A stretch of 64,000 nt of DNA, from NCBI GenBank assembly GCA_037042185.1, contig JAXQJY010000032.1, forward strand, positions 1,364,001 through 1,428,000, written 5' to 3'. The notes under the pieces were generated by a model. That model was not told the origin of the DNA and searched no databases. It was given only the letters and a program-made list of their open reading frames with translations. Below, piece by piece: positions 1 through 10,158 of this stretch. The stretch comes from Sordariomycetes sp. S80-01Y. Taxonomy: Eukaryota > Ascomycota > Sordariomycetes. Each line of letters opens with the position of its first letter. The first letter of the stretch is position 1. Both the position numbers and the translations under genes were made by a program.

Positions 1-2429
1 GCAGGTTTGGATGACATGCTCGATGGTTCCTTCGTCGTATTGTCCTCTTGGTGTGACGGAAGAGTAGCTCTCGTATTTGATTTCTCCAGCTCCGACATGT
101 TCATAGAAAGCTTCCTTGAGGACCTTCCGAAGCTGCTCTTGGCCTTCGAATCTGGTAAAGAGGTTCCAAAGAGCTTGGCGTCCTCGTTGAGCTGCCTCCG
201 CACGTCCTCATCCATTTCATGCCCGAGTCTCGAGCCATGGTGCAACCGCTTTTTCTTAGGCAAGCGAGCCCTAGTCTGGTCATATTCCTTCAACTGAGTC
301 CATGTTGACTTTTCCCCTGGTTTCACCAGTCTATCGGGATTGAACTTCTGAAACCCATATACGTGGTCGAACAGACCGTCCGGGATACGTCGGTTTGCCA
401 TGTACACTACATCATCGACACTGTTCCGACGAGCCTTGGGTGACGTCGGTTCAATGACTCTGGATGGAAAATTCGGGTCGGCTTGAAGAGGCTGCGTCTC
501 GATCTCGTTCGTTTCAAGGATGCTCCGCATTTGGAGATCATACATCCGACAGCGCATAGTGAAATCGTCTTCCCTGTCCTTCTCGACCCTGTTCGACACA
601 GACAAAGCGATTCCTGCGTAGGACAGAGCTTCATCTGATGCGCCAGTCCAGAACGAGACATGCAGCCACTGTGGAAGAGCGTAGCACCACTCGTCGTTGA
701 GTTTCATTGCCGCTAGCGATTCGGCATGACGTGTCAAACTTGATGTCTTTGAAGGAGAAAACGACTCAGACATTGACTGGTAGCTCCCAACGACCGGCGT
801 AGTGAAGGCGGGGGTACTATCACGGCTGTGGAAAGACTTCGAAAGACCCGTGCGGTCTTGTGATTTCCCTCCAGCAAGATACTGAGGGTTGCGATACTTG
901 AAAAGCGGCACAGAGTGTAGAGGCATTTGTGGCAGGCAAATTAGATCAATGCCAATCCCATTGCCAACAAGGGCCTCTGTCGTTCGCCTTAGAGTCTCGT
1001 AGTCGACCTCGAAAACTCCCGGCCCAGGACTGATGATAATGATAGAAATGCCAGTCCGTGTCAGATCCCTGTCGATATAGTCATGGGCGAATTGCGAAGA
1101 AGCAAGATGGATGGCTTCAAGCACGTTTCCGTACATCGAAAGGGTGGGTTCAGCCTTTATGAGGTTCGATGGCGGTCCTTTCGAGCCTTCCTCGCCTTCA
1201 TTCTCGTCATCGCAAGTCTGGCCCTTTTGGTGATGCAGACTGAAGTCCCTCCTAAATCGGTTGAACTCTTTCTTGAGCTGATGGAGGATGGTCGTCCATT
1301 CGCCACTGGCCATATCGCTGACAACGACTCGATAGAAGTCTTTGTAAGGTTTCTTGTTTCCAAAGGGCTGGTACCCAGTGTAGAAGTCGTCCTCGAGGGC
1401 CTCATTCGCTAGGTCCGTGGCGAGACCAGCGTCATATTCCACGCGGGCGAAGAGGACAATGCTGACGAGGTGTTTCACTTTCAGTGAAGCCCAACGCTTG
1501 AATAGAGCAGGTAGGAAACCATTGACAGCTTTGTTGAACATGATCTCCCCCGAATTTTCAGAATCAAAATCCCACATCTCCTTAGCCATCTGAATGAAGA
1601 TGACATATCTGGCTGACTCGCTACGAAATATAGGTCTGGTGTCTCGAGTGAAAAAGCCCGAATGCACTCGGCGGCCCTTGACGAAGACAGCCGTCACTTG
1701 AGCCTTGATCGTACCCATGAAGAGCACAGACTGTCCCTTGTAGATCGTTCTCTGCGTAAGCTCCCCCACAGTAAGCCGCCACAGATCGGATCTCGCAAGA
1801 TATTGGTCCTTGAAGAGGAGTTCGACGTGAGTTGCCTCGATCGCCGGGTTCTCGTCATCTATTGGAGCAAGAACGACTTGTGATCCCTTCTTCATGCCGA
1901 AAGCATCCGCGATATGTTTGGAGACACTGACGTCCACATCTGGGTTTCGATTCTTCATTTCTTTGGTCATGTCCTTGCTGAAGAAGACATAGCGACTACT
2001 AATGTAGTCTTGATCAAGCAAGGAGAACCCTTGCTTAGGGCGCCCGCCATTCTGGAAAGGGTTCCTGGTGAGACTCCCATATTGGCTTCTTGTATTCTCG
2101 TTCTTGACCGCAGTGATTGCCATCAACGTATCCGGCTTCAGATCCGGGCCCAGGCGATCGAAGTTAAGCAGGACCTCATCCCTCAAGTACCCCTCGTTCA
2201 CGATAATGTTGCAATATCGCTCCCGGTTCTGCGGCGGAACCTCCTTCACTGTCGAGTGGGTAGAGGTACTTCGGGGAGATGTAGTCGACCTAACCGAGGA
2301 GGACCTATCGGGACTGTCTGCGCTAGATTCATGATGTCGCAACCGCGACCATTGAGGTTCCCTCAGTCGGCGTGAAGCGGATGGCGCCGCGGAGGCATTT
2401 CGAGACATTGAGGAAGGCGCGTCGCTCAT
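1..2429 (-). CDS. iml1: IML1/DEPDC5 homologue (SEACIT/GATOR1 subunit), 3' end outside window
   Basis: The protein is the GTPase-activating subunit of SEACIT/GATOR1, which inactivates the Rag-type GTPase Gtr1 on the vacuole and so represses TORC1 when amino acids are scarce. One open frame covers about 809 codons from an ATG at 2429 and runs off the window, so the C-terminal half (DEP and later domains) is missing. The first 70 residues are Ser/Arg-rich; the conserved IML1 N-terminal domain follows from about residue 72 ([15 protein letters not shown]), with blocks such as [16 protein letters not shown] and [13 protein letters not shown] and the downstream stretch [20 protein letters not shown] second in-frame ATG lies seven codons downstream. 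No intron is needed in the part seen. It is divergent from the Lst4/FNIP gene. Family assignment is from remembered conserved blocks and is firm; the exact start is less certain. Confidence 0.93.
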   Translation of the reverse strand, partial: MSDAPSSMSRNASAAPSASRRLREPQWSRLRHHESSADSPDRSSSVRSTTSPRSTSTHSTVKEVPPQNRERYCNIIVNEGYLRDEVLLNFDRLGPDLKPDTLMAITAVKNENTRSQYGSLTRNPFQNGGRPKQGFSLLDQDYISSRYVFFSKDMTKEMKNRNPDVDVSVSKHIADAFGMKKGSQVVLAPIDDENPAIEATHVELLFKDQYLARSDLWRLTVGELTQRTIYKGQSVLFMGTIKAQVTAVFVKGRRVHSGFFTRDTRPIFRSESARYVIFIQMAKEMWDFDSENSGEIMFNKAVNGFLPALFKRWASLKVKHLVSIVLFARVEYDAGLATDLANEALEDDFYTGYQPFGNKKPYKDFYRVVVSDMASGEWTTILHQLKKEFNRFRRDFSLHHQKGQTCDDENEGEEGSKGPPSNLIKAEPTLSMYGNVLEAIHLASSQFAHDYIDRDLTRTGISIIIISPGPGVFEVDYETLRRTTEALVGNGIGIDLICLPQMPLHSVPLFKYRNPQYLAGGKSQDRTGLSKSFHSRDSTPAFTTPVVGSYQSMSESFSPSKTSSLTRHAESLAAMKLNDEWCYALPQWLHVSFWTGASDEALSYAGIALSVSNRVEKDREDDFTMRCRMYDLQMRSILETNEIETQPLQADPNFPSRVIEPTSPKARRNSVDDVVYMANRRIPDGLFDHVYGFQKFNPDRLVKPGEKSTWTQLKEYDQTRARLPKKKRLHHGSRLGHEMDEDVRRQLNEDAKLFGTSLPDSKAKSSFGRSSRKLSMNMSELEKSNTRATLPSHQEDNTTKEPSSMSSKP

Positions 2430-4730
2430 CGAAGGAGACAGTGTGTTCTCCAATAGTAGCGCATGGTTTGAGATGGTTGCACACGACTCTTGTGCTGTGC
2501 GCAGCCGGAGCCGTACTCTTAGCTATGGCTGGATGATGCGGCGGCTTGTGATGTCGTCGCGCTTCGAAGCTCAGGACCCACATCCACGGCAGAATTGGAG
2601 ATGCAGGAACGTACGACCACACCGCTTTCCTAGCTTGTCAACCCCCAGGTAACATCTCGTTCGCTACCCTAGAAGCGCAGATTCAGGATCCGCATGTCAG
2701 AATTCAGTGTTGATAATAGTACTTGATACTACTATTTCTAGTAATAATGGTGGTAGTAGTGGTATTAGTAGTAGTAGATTTTCCTCCTGCGAGTGAATAG
2801 AAAAGTCAAAAAGCGTGCGACCTGTTCGCGGTGCAATTCAAAGCATCTTGCCAAGCCTCCGAGAGTAGCTACACCACCAAGCCGGCACATCGCTCAACGC
2901 GGACAGCACCGCCTTGTCAAATAGATTCTGAATCCACAAGACCTGCCAGTGTACAATGCAAGCCCGACCAGCCCTGTTTGTGAACTAGGCGTTAGATATC
3001 GTGACGACTTCAACAGACCCTGATCATCAATCACGCGCTTGTCTCGGCTGGGCTAGACCCTGTCAAGGAGGTGACTCCAAGTTACATGAACACAGGCGGC
3101 GGTTTTTAGAATCAACATGGCAATGACTCGAAAATCCCGCCCGCCAGCCGCCAGCCGGCGTTCCGAACACCATGGCTGGAAGCTCCGAAGTTTATTACCA
3201 GATAGATATCCTTGATAGAAATGGATTCGTACTTGCAAGGGTCGGCCACAGAGGCAAAGCACTGAGCGTTGGTGCTTGATGAAGATGCCCGGACCATGAG
3301 GCATTCGCATCCTTCGACATGATCAGCAACGCTCACCGCATTTTCAATGGGGGTGCTGCAAGCTGCAGACAAAGCGGGACCTGTAGAAGCTAGCCCTCCA
3401 CTTAGAGGCTGACAGAGCATAAGCCGGGGCAAAAGGTGTGGTGACACTGGCTGATAGTATGAATTGAGTGGTACACCGGTCAGAAGTAGCAGCAAAGTCG
3501 AAGGCGAAGCAAGCTCACGTTGCATGTGAACGGGCGCGAACAGGCAGGAATGAAGCATTTGGCGATGATTGGGGTCGGCCGAGACCCCACTGGCGTGATG
3601 ACGAATGCCGATCTCGCAGAGGGAGGTACTTTGGGCCCGGGGCATGAGATTAACCATCCTTGGAACCTCTCCGGCTCAGGCGGATCATGCGAGATGCTTT
3701 AGAGCGTCGGTCAGGCGTTTCACGACCTTTGATTTAGACGCCTTTGGACTGCTGTGAATATTCTGAACACTGGAAAGCTTCCTCGACTTCATCGTAGCGA
3801 CTTAGCTGCCATGCACGGCTGATCGGTGGCAGGTAATAGCGGATCCCCCTGCCACGACACCGTCCCAGCGCCCTGGATCGGCACCGAGACCCTCCGCAAG
3901 TGGCCTAAGCTTCAGCGAACTCACAGTGCAGCGGCCGCTAATTGGTCCGCTAGATCACCACCGGCGCGCATTGATCTCATCTCACCTGCCTGGAACTCCA
4001 GGTCGCTCTTCCTGCCCAGTGGATGTGATGAACCTCTTCTCGGGGCCAACTTCGTCCTCCCTTCAACGTCACTTCAACGTACCTCCATCGTCTCTCCGCC
4101 CCATACACCTGTTGTAGTGCTTCGACCCGAGCTTGTGGTGTCCCAGTTGCGAGGCTGTCACCGCAATAAAGTTCTGCACTCGCTCGCTCCTTTGGAAGAG
4201 GCTCGCCACAGCGACTGCCTGAGACCGTCCCGAGTCTCTTGACTTCGCGCCGCGGCCCAACCACGATTCATCCTCGGCACCCGAACCCTCAGTGCTGCTC
4301 TAAATCACCAGACCAAGTTCAGGCGCGCTCTGACCTCTGCGGCACCCTCGTTCTGCTCTACTAAACAGCAATCTGGCTCAGAAAGAGCAAGCTCAAAACC
4401 CCTCGCTTGACGCGCTCTTCAGCTCCACATACTGACTGGCCTGGCGGATACGCGCGCACACCCCAAGCGCAACGAGCCTCACGTCACCAAGACTCGTTGT
4501 CGCGATACACTGCACGCGTGTTAGGCGCAACGATACTATGTATGTGCCTCAATTGCCACTGACCCTGCTGCGGACCATGGCTGTCCGCTTGGTCTTGGTT
4601 TGACCGCCCTTTCCGGCTCACAGTAGTATCGCTTGAGCGGCAGTAGCTGCTCTTCGGATTAGCGACTGCTGCCCCGACTTTGTGGGATATCGACCTCCAA
4701 ACGAGTCTACTACAGACAACTACCACCAAT
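2430..4730. promoter_or_regulatory. Shared 5' region of divergent iml1 and lst4 genes
   Basis: This 2.3-kb interval separates two divergent start codons and should hold both promoters and leaders. A trinucleotide-like stretch rich in TAG and TGG units lies at about 2700-2780. The last 500 bases before 4731 are CT-rich, as in fungal leaders. The longest open frame inside (minus, 3112-3657, 181 codons) shows no family resemblance and is probably chance. Confidence 0.6.
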
Positions 4731-7700
4731 ATGCTGGGGCGTCTTCTTCAGTTCGGGTCCGGCGGTGGTGCTTCGGCATCATCCCAGCCCCAGGACAACA
4801 TCGCCTCTCGACCAATCTCGTCTCTGGAATCGGTTCAAGAAGACGCTCATACGCGTAACTTGCTCTTCCCTGACCCTCAGCTTCTCTTTCAGAATCGCAA
4901 CGACCAAGTTTTCCCCCTGTCTGCTACACCGCTCACGCCCGGGACCGGCGGGAACCCGGGCGCCTACGATTCTTCAGACGACCTAGACCTCGATGTTAGG
5001 GATGTGCGCGTTTTGATTATGCAGGACACCCTCGGCTCTTCAAATGCTACTTTACTCTTCGACAGTCATCCGGCTCCTGTTCCTTCACCCAACCCTCAAC
5101 GTAATCCTGGGTCCGGCAACGACACGCGGCGAACTCCTGCTACGTCGAGAAAAGGGAGCATTGGACAGCCTTCTCGACCACTGACCATCCACGCTGAGCC
5201 TTCTCAGGGACGACAGGGTGCTTTCGACCGCCGGGGTTCAACCCATACGCGCACCTTCAGCTCCTTCGAGACCGACAGCCAGAAACAGGCTCGGGAGTAC
5301 CGCGATGAGCTCTCGACCTTCGCAAGCTGCGTCTTCGGTAATTCAGAGCTCATGTCTTACAAAGGCACATCCACCAAGGTACATGTTGTGCCCGTCGGAC
5401 CGCAGGCATCCGAGCAACCTTCTGCCTCCGTCATTGGGGATGGACGCACCTCGATAGGCCGATCTAGCGTCCGCTCGAGCAAGCTCTCACAGTCCTTCAC
5501 GTCTCAAAATGTCTCGCCCAACACCGCACCGCCTATGCTGTCAAACTCTGTGGGCAAGAAGAAAATCCTCATTACGCGACTTTTCCCTGTGAATCTTACA
5601 CAAGAGGACATTAATGCGAGCGCTACTCCTCAAAATCGATTCTCCGATGAAAATAGCAGCTACCCCTTTCCAACGGGCACAGAGGAACCGAAGAAGAAAG
5701 GCCCCCAGAAGCAAAGGCGTACCCCGATGTATGCTGTCGTTCTCGTCGTGCAACTTCCCAACTCGCGCGGCGCATCCACAGCTGCAACGCCCAAGTCACT
5801 TTTCCGCGAATCCGGCTCGTACACCGAGCAAGATGTTTTTTCTTCATCGTACAGCTCGGCTCGCCCGTCTATGTGGGCGCTCGTCGGATCCGGCGCATAT
5901 GGGGAGGCAACCGACTCATCCTTCTCTGTTGACGTGGAGGATAGAATCGATTCTTTGACGCAACACTGGGACATAATCATCAGGACTCTTACACATCTAC
6001 AACAAAACATTGCGACCACACTTCGAGGCATGCTCAAGCAAGCGGATGTCGCCTCGCCCGAACCGTTTGCGCCATCTGTTCCCCCAAGCGTTGCCCCACC
6101 CCGCGGCCAAGGCATTCCGGGTCGACGAAGCGGCGAGATACCACGGCCGAAGCCTTCCAAAGGCACAACCAAACTTGTCGCCTTACCCTCTGACAGTCTT
6201 GCTGCCGACGTGAACATCGCAGCAGAGGTCAACATCGCCAGGAGACGAGTAGTAACAGGCTTGAAAGCTTCCAGGGTTGTTACAGGTCAAGGTCGCTGGG
6301 GGATATGGCGTGACGAAGCGATCTGGACATCGAGATGGGCGAAATCCCTAGGCCAGGAAGAATTCCTCTTCAAGTTGATGACAGGCTTCCTATCCACACA
6401 TACAGACTGGCTGCAGGCTCTTGCCCCCCCTTCCATTCGCAGGCGGTTGGCCAACACTAGACGGCAGACACCCGAAAGGGAAGACCTGTCACTTCCTGCA
6501 AGGACCATCGTCGTGTCAGAGGACAAGATGGCTGCGCGCCGAATGATTTTCCTTCTGTCAGCGTTCTTGCCTGCGAGTCAACAATATCCAGGAAGCCGGG
6601 CTCATCGGCCGAGTACTTCAGCGTCTGTCAGCGCCTTCGCTCACTCGCCTCCAACCTTTGTTGTGCCTGTCTTGCGCGAAGAATCTCTCCGTCGCAAAAT
6701 CAACCGACGATCCAATCGCCGCACATCTCACTCGCAGAACCCCAGCCAAAGCATGAGAGCTTCAGCAATCCCCGCGAACTTGAGCAACGAACAAGGCCAT
6801 GAGCGCCGGTTCTCGGATGCCGGCTGCATTCGGCCGACTAGCTTGGCTATGCCGAACAACGAGCTGGCAAGCAGGAAAAGCAGTGCTGCCACAACAGCTA
6901 CTGTTATGCCCGAGACTACCACTGCCCACTTCTCCTCCGTGCAGCGGGTGGACAGCCATAGAAGGGCTCGACCACAGAGCAGCGGGAGTTTGGCCACTGA
7001 TGATCTGAAGCGGTCCCTACAACGAGGCGATAGTAGTGGCCATACTAGCAACCCTAGTACGGATTCTAGGAATCAAGGCTCGCGATGGGGGAGCGTTATT
7101 AGTGGTCTCTGGAGCCCAAGACGTCGAGATTCTACGAGTACGAGCTCGCCCGGCCAGCCTGGCGACATGAAGTCTCCAACGAGGCCTGAGCCTCCCAAAA
7201 GGGACAAGCTATCACAGATGGTAGAAGAAGCTGTGGAGATGGACCAAGATCAAGATCGCAGCATGCCTCGTAGCAGTCTCAACGACACCTCGCAAGCTCG
7301 CGATGTCACTACTCCGCGTGAGCAGACAAGTAAGCCTCGCCCATCTTTTAGCCAGCCTGGGCGCACGCCAGACCCGTCAGGCGCGTTCGAGTCGCCGGTG
7401 AAGACGTCTATCAACGAGGAAGATGGGGTCATCGATGTGGACTTCCCATTCCCCGATTACATTGCCTCGTTCGAGTCGGCGATTAGCTCGCCTTCAAGCA
7501 GCGGCTACCTATCCACACCCGGCCTCACAAGTGGATTGGATTCATTCGAGCAGTTGATTAGGACGACGACTGATGGGGAACCGCCCCTAAACGCTGCCGG
7601 TTGGCTGAGCGGGTTCCATCCGGACTTCTCCTTGCAGGCCATCCCTCCACAGGACAACTTGATAGACGATGTAAAGGCTACCCTCCGCGCCGAGCCCACA

Positions 7701-8303
7701 CCAGGTAGCCTCACTCTGAATGAGGACGACCCTGGCGAGAAGTGGGTTGACGTTGGTTCCGTGGTCATTGCCGATGCCACCACAAATACAGTACGGCGCT
7801 TACTATACCGAAGACTGGTGAGGCCTCGACAAGCTGCGGAGCGACCTACTGGATCGAGCACGCAAATGACTACACATTCCGGCGTCCAGCATACGCCTTC
7901 CATCCTGCCATACGAGATCCAGCTTGAAGACGACTTCGTCGAAGAAATCGTCTCCCAAGCCGACGATGCCTTGACGGAAGCTTTGGAGAAGGTCATGAAG
8001 TTCAGGCACCAGGGAAGCACTGAGAGTCCCCTGTCTCGAAGTGTTACCCGTGAAGACGTTGAAAGTGACCAAACCCCTCCTGAAACGGCAAACAAGAACT
8101 CAAGCTTGCATACACCCACACTTGACATGCCGCGCGTTCAGGCTAAGACGACGGTTCTGTCTGCATTGGAGGACATCATACGCGACGTTGTCGACCACCG
8201 CGATCGAACGCCCAATGACCGGGTTAATTCTGCGGGCGGACGCTACCAGGAGAGCAGCTTACAGCAAGCTGTCAGAAACTGGGCGTCCAACGTGGACGAG
8301 TGA
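4731..8303 (+). CDS. lst4: Folliculin-interacting protein (FNIP/Lst4) homologue
   Basis: Lst4/FNIP pairs with Lst7/folliculin as a GTPase-activating complex for Gtr2/RagC and so promotes TORC1 on amino-acid refeeding. The single exon encodes 1190 residues. The first ATG of the conserved start MLGRLLQFG is at 4731; upstream in-frame codons are non-ATG. The N-terminal FNIP/longin-DENN region has TRNLLFPDPQLLF and VRDVRVLIMQDTLGSSNATL, with further blocks KKILITRLFPVNL and MYAVVLVVQLP. The middle region has WGIWRDEAIWTSRWAKSLGQ and RTIVVSEDKMAARRMIFLLSAF. The C-terminal region has WLSGFHPDFSLQAIP and EKWVDVGSVVIADATTNTVR. Long Ser/Pro/Arg-rich linkers separate these blocks, as is usual in fungal members. 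Divergent from iml1. Confidence in the family is high; sequence outside the blocks is low in complexity. Confidence 0.9.
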   Translation: MLGRLLQFGSGGGASASSQPQDNIASRPISSLESVQEDAHTRNLLFPDPQLLFQNRNDQVFPLSATPLTPGTGGNPGAYDSSDDLDLDVRDVRVLIMQDTLGSSNATLLFDSHPAPVPSPNPQRNPGSGNDTRRTPATSRKGSIGQPSRPLTIHAEPSQGRQGAFDRRGSTHTRTFSSFETDSQKQAREYRDELSTFASCVFGNSELMSYKGTSTKVHVVPVGPQASEQPSASVIGDGRTSIGRSSVRSSKLSQSFTSQNVSPNTAPPMLSNSVGKKKILITRLFPVNLTQEDINASATPQNRFSDENSSYPFPTGTEEPKKKGPQKQRRTPMYAVVLVVQLPNSRGASTAATPKSLFRESGSYTEQDVFSSSYSSARPSMWALVGSGAYGEATDSSFSVDVEDRIDSLTQHWDIIIRTLTHLQQNIATTLRGMLKQADVASPEPFAPSVPPSVAPPRGQGIPGRRSGEIPRPKPSKGTTKLVALPSDSLAADVNIAAEVNIARRRVVTGLKASRVVTGQGRWGIWRDEAIWTSRWAKSLGQEEFLFKLMTGFLSTHTDWLQALAPPSIRRRLANTRRQTPEREDLSLPARTIVVSEDKMAARRMIFLLSAFLPASQQYPGSRAHRPSTSASVSAFAHSPPTFVVPVLREESLRRKINRRSNRRTSHSQNPSQSMRASAIPANLSNEQGHERRFSDAGCIRPTSLAMPNNELASRKSSAATTATVMPETTTAHFSSVQRVDSHRRARPQSSGSLATDDLKRSLQRGDSSGHTSNPSTDSRNQGSRWGSVISGLWSPRRRDSTSTSSPGQPGDMKSPTRPEPPKRDKLSQMVEEAVEMDQDQDRSMPRSSLNDTSQARDVTTPREQTSKPRPSFSQPGRTPDPSGAFESPVKTSINEEDGVIDVDFPFPDYIASFESAISSPSSSGYLSTPGLTSGLDSFEQLIRTTTDGEPPLNAAGWLSGFHPDFSLQAIPPQDNLIDDVKATLRAEPTPGSLTLNEDDPGEKWVDVGSVVIADATTNTVRRLLYRRLVRPRQAAERPTGSSTQMTTHSGVQHTPSILPYEIQLEDDFVEEIVSQADDALTEALEKVMKFRHQGSTESPLSRSVTREDVESDQTPPETANKNSSLHTPTLDMPRVQAKTTVLSALEDIIRDVVDHRDRTPNDRVNSAGGRYQESSLQQAVRNWASNVDE

Positions 8304-10158
8304 GACGACACTGTGCATGCCCTATCCCAGAGTGAAGCAGAGGCAAGGTGTAAGTCCCGGCCACGAAGGAGCTGCACAGTCCCTTCCAGTGCTTGAGGAC
8401 TGGGGCCATGCACGTGGTCCAATTAATTATTTTCGTTGCGTTGAGCTCAAGCGAGTGCCTAACCGCGACACACATTCAATCAGCGATGCTGGTTTATATA
8501 CCCTGATACTGGAAGACCAATGAATGGATTGGAGGAGGCTCGTTGCTTTTGTTTTTACACGAGTGGTTGTCTGGATCTGGCTTTGCCAAATCAGCGGGAC
8601 CAGCCGGGACTCGACATATGCGCAAGGAATAGGATTTTTGCACAGGCTCGCAAGCCTTTGTTTCGGAACAGCATGGCGTTGGCGGATAGCCGAATGCATA
8701 CGGTTGTCAGACCAGCGGCTCAAACATTTGTGGAATTTGGAAGGCACATAGGATTCTTGCTTGATAGAAGGAATTGACAAGGCGCTGATTAGTGTCAACG
8801 ATAGCTCACGTGCGTTTGGGCAATGCATTGCCTGTAGTGTATCGCCTGTTGTGCCCACTCAACTGACATGACCAAGGGATATCGCCTAGGAAGCGCGGTT
8901 CTGGTAAATATGTCGCTGACTACACACAATGTCAGGACTCATCAATATACGAGTTGGGACTTGTATGTCTAGAGTTTTCCCACGATACTGGCCCTTCTGC
9001 ATGTCAGTTCCGGCCTCTACAGGAACCGAAAAGGCTGTGCGATGTGCTGCTGGATGACCTCGTTGCAGAGTGAAAGAAGCAGCTCAGCTTCCGTCTCCAA
9101 GGCGCTAAAGGGCCGTGGCGCTTCAGCCACTCGAATGCCAAGAGGGAAGGTCGCGTAGAGGCAGCTTGGACTTGGGAAATGGAAGTTCTAATGTTGTAGG
9201 AAGCGCGCACGTGGGTGGGTAGCGAGAATGCGATGCTTGGTTCGGACAGGGTCGTGGGATATCTCACTTGAGTAGGACGCCCTCGATAGCTTCCGTTAGC
9301 AAACGCCGAATTGCATCATCACAGCACTTTCAGATACCATGTCTCCGTCAGCCTTCTGGGGTTGCAACCGCTGAGACTGTCGGGCAACACATTACGCGTC
9401 AGTTCTTGGAGCTATTGGCGAGTGGCCTCCGGATCGTCGCGACTTAGACCGACATCCAGCCCATCTCCACATCTCCCTCTCCGAGGCCCCCGGGAACAAC
9501 AGTTGAACAGGTCCAATGAACCCAAAACCCAGGCGCATCTTTGAATTCCAAGTCGAGTCCACTTCGTATCACTAAAATAGACTCTGAACCCCTCATGAAA
9601 TCATCGATCTGCCCTCCCGTCGCCCGTCGTCGACTGCGCCTCCGACCCTAAGGAAACAAGCTTGATTTTTAGCTCCAGCCATCCACGTTGCCCCCGACCA
9701 GGATATAAACCACGCATCTTCCCCTCCCATTGGCCACCCTCCGTTTTCTTGGCTGCTTGGGAGACTAACATTGGCCGGGAGCAGAGCATAGAGTGGACAC
9801 TGGCTCGGCATCCAGAAATAGCCGTACGCAGTACGTACGGAGTATCGCAGTGCTGTTGTGGAGTGACCGGCGCCGTGGGAGACCTTCGCGATCATGGCGC
9901 AGCAGAAATGGAGATGGGGCCATGTCGACTAGGGGTTTAGTCTAGGAGAAGGAACTTTGTACGCTTGCCCTTCTTTTTCTTTTCTTTCTTCCTCCTCGAT
10001 ACGGCTTGTCGCAAGCATGTAAGCTTATTGATACTTTTCTGCTCAGCATTTTGCGCGCACATAGTCTGTGATTTCCAACGCTGCAGAGCTCAGCGAACGC
10101 CTAGAGTCGCGTCTGGTACCGTACCCGAGCCCTCCCACATCGCGGATCTGCTCTCAAC
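8304..10158. other. Gene-free interval (lst4 3' flank and lectin-like gene promoter)
   Basis: No coding frame with recognisable content was found on either strand. A TATA-like TATAAA lies near 9703. A pyrimidine-rich block (TTCTTTTTCTTTTCTTTC) at about 9970-9990 precedes the next start codon by about 170 bases and looks like leader sequence. Confidence 0.5.

Noticed and set aside
1-180. A protein-like alternative minus frame at the window edge
   Set aside because: It reads plausibly but the iml1 frame from residue 72 onward stays open through 1-185 and keeps typical fungal IML1 linker sequence.
3112-3657. 181-codon minus-strand frame in the iml1/lst4 intergenic region
   Set aside because: No family content, no splice context, biased composition like surrounding non-coding DNA.
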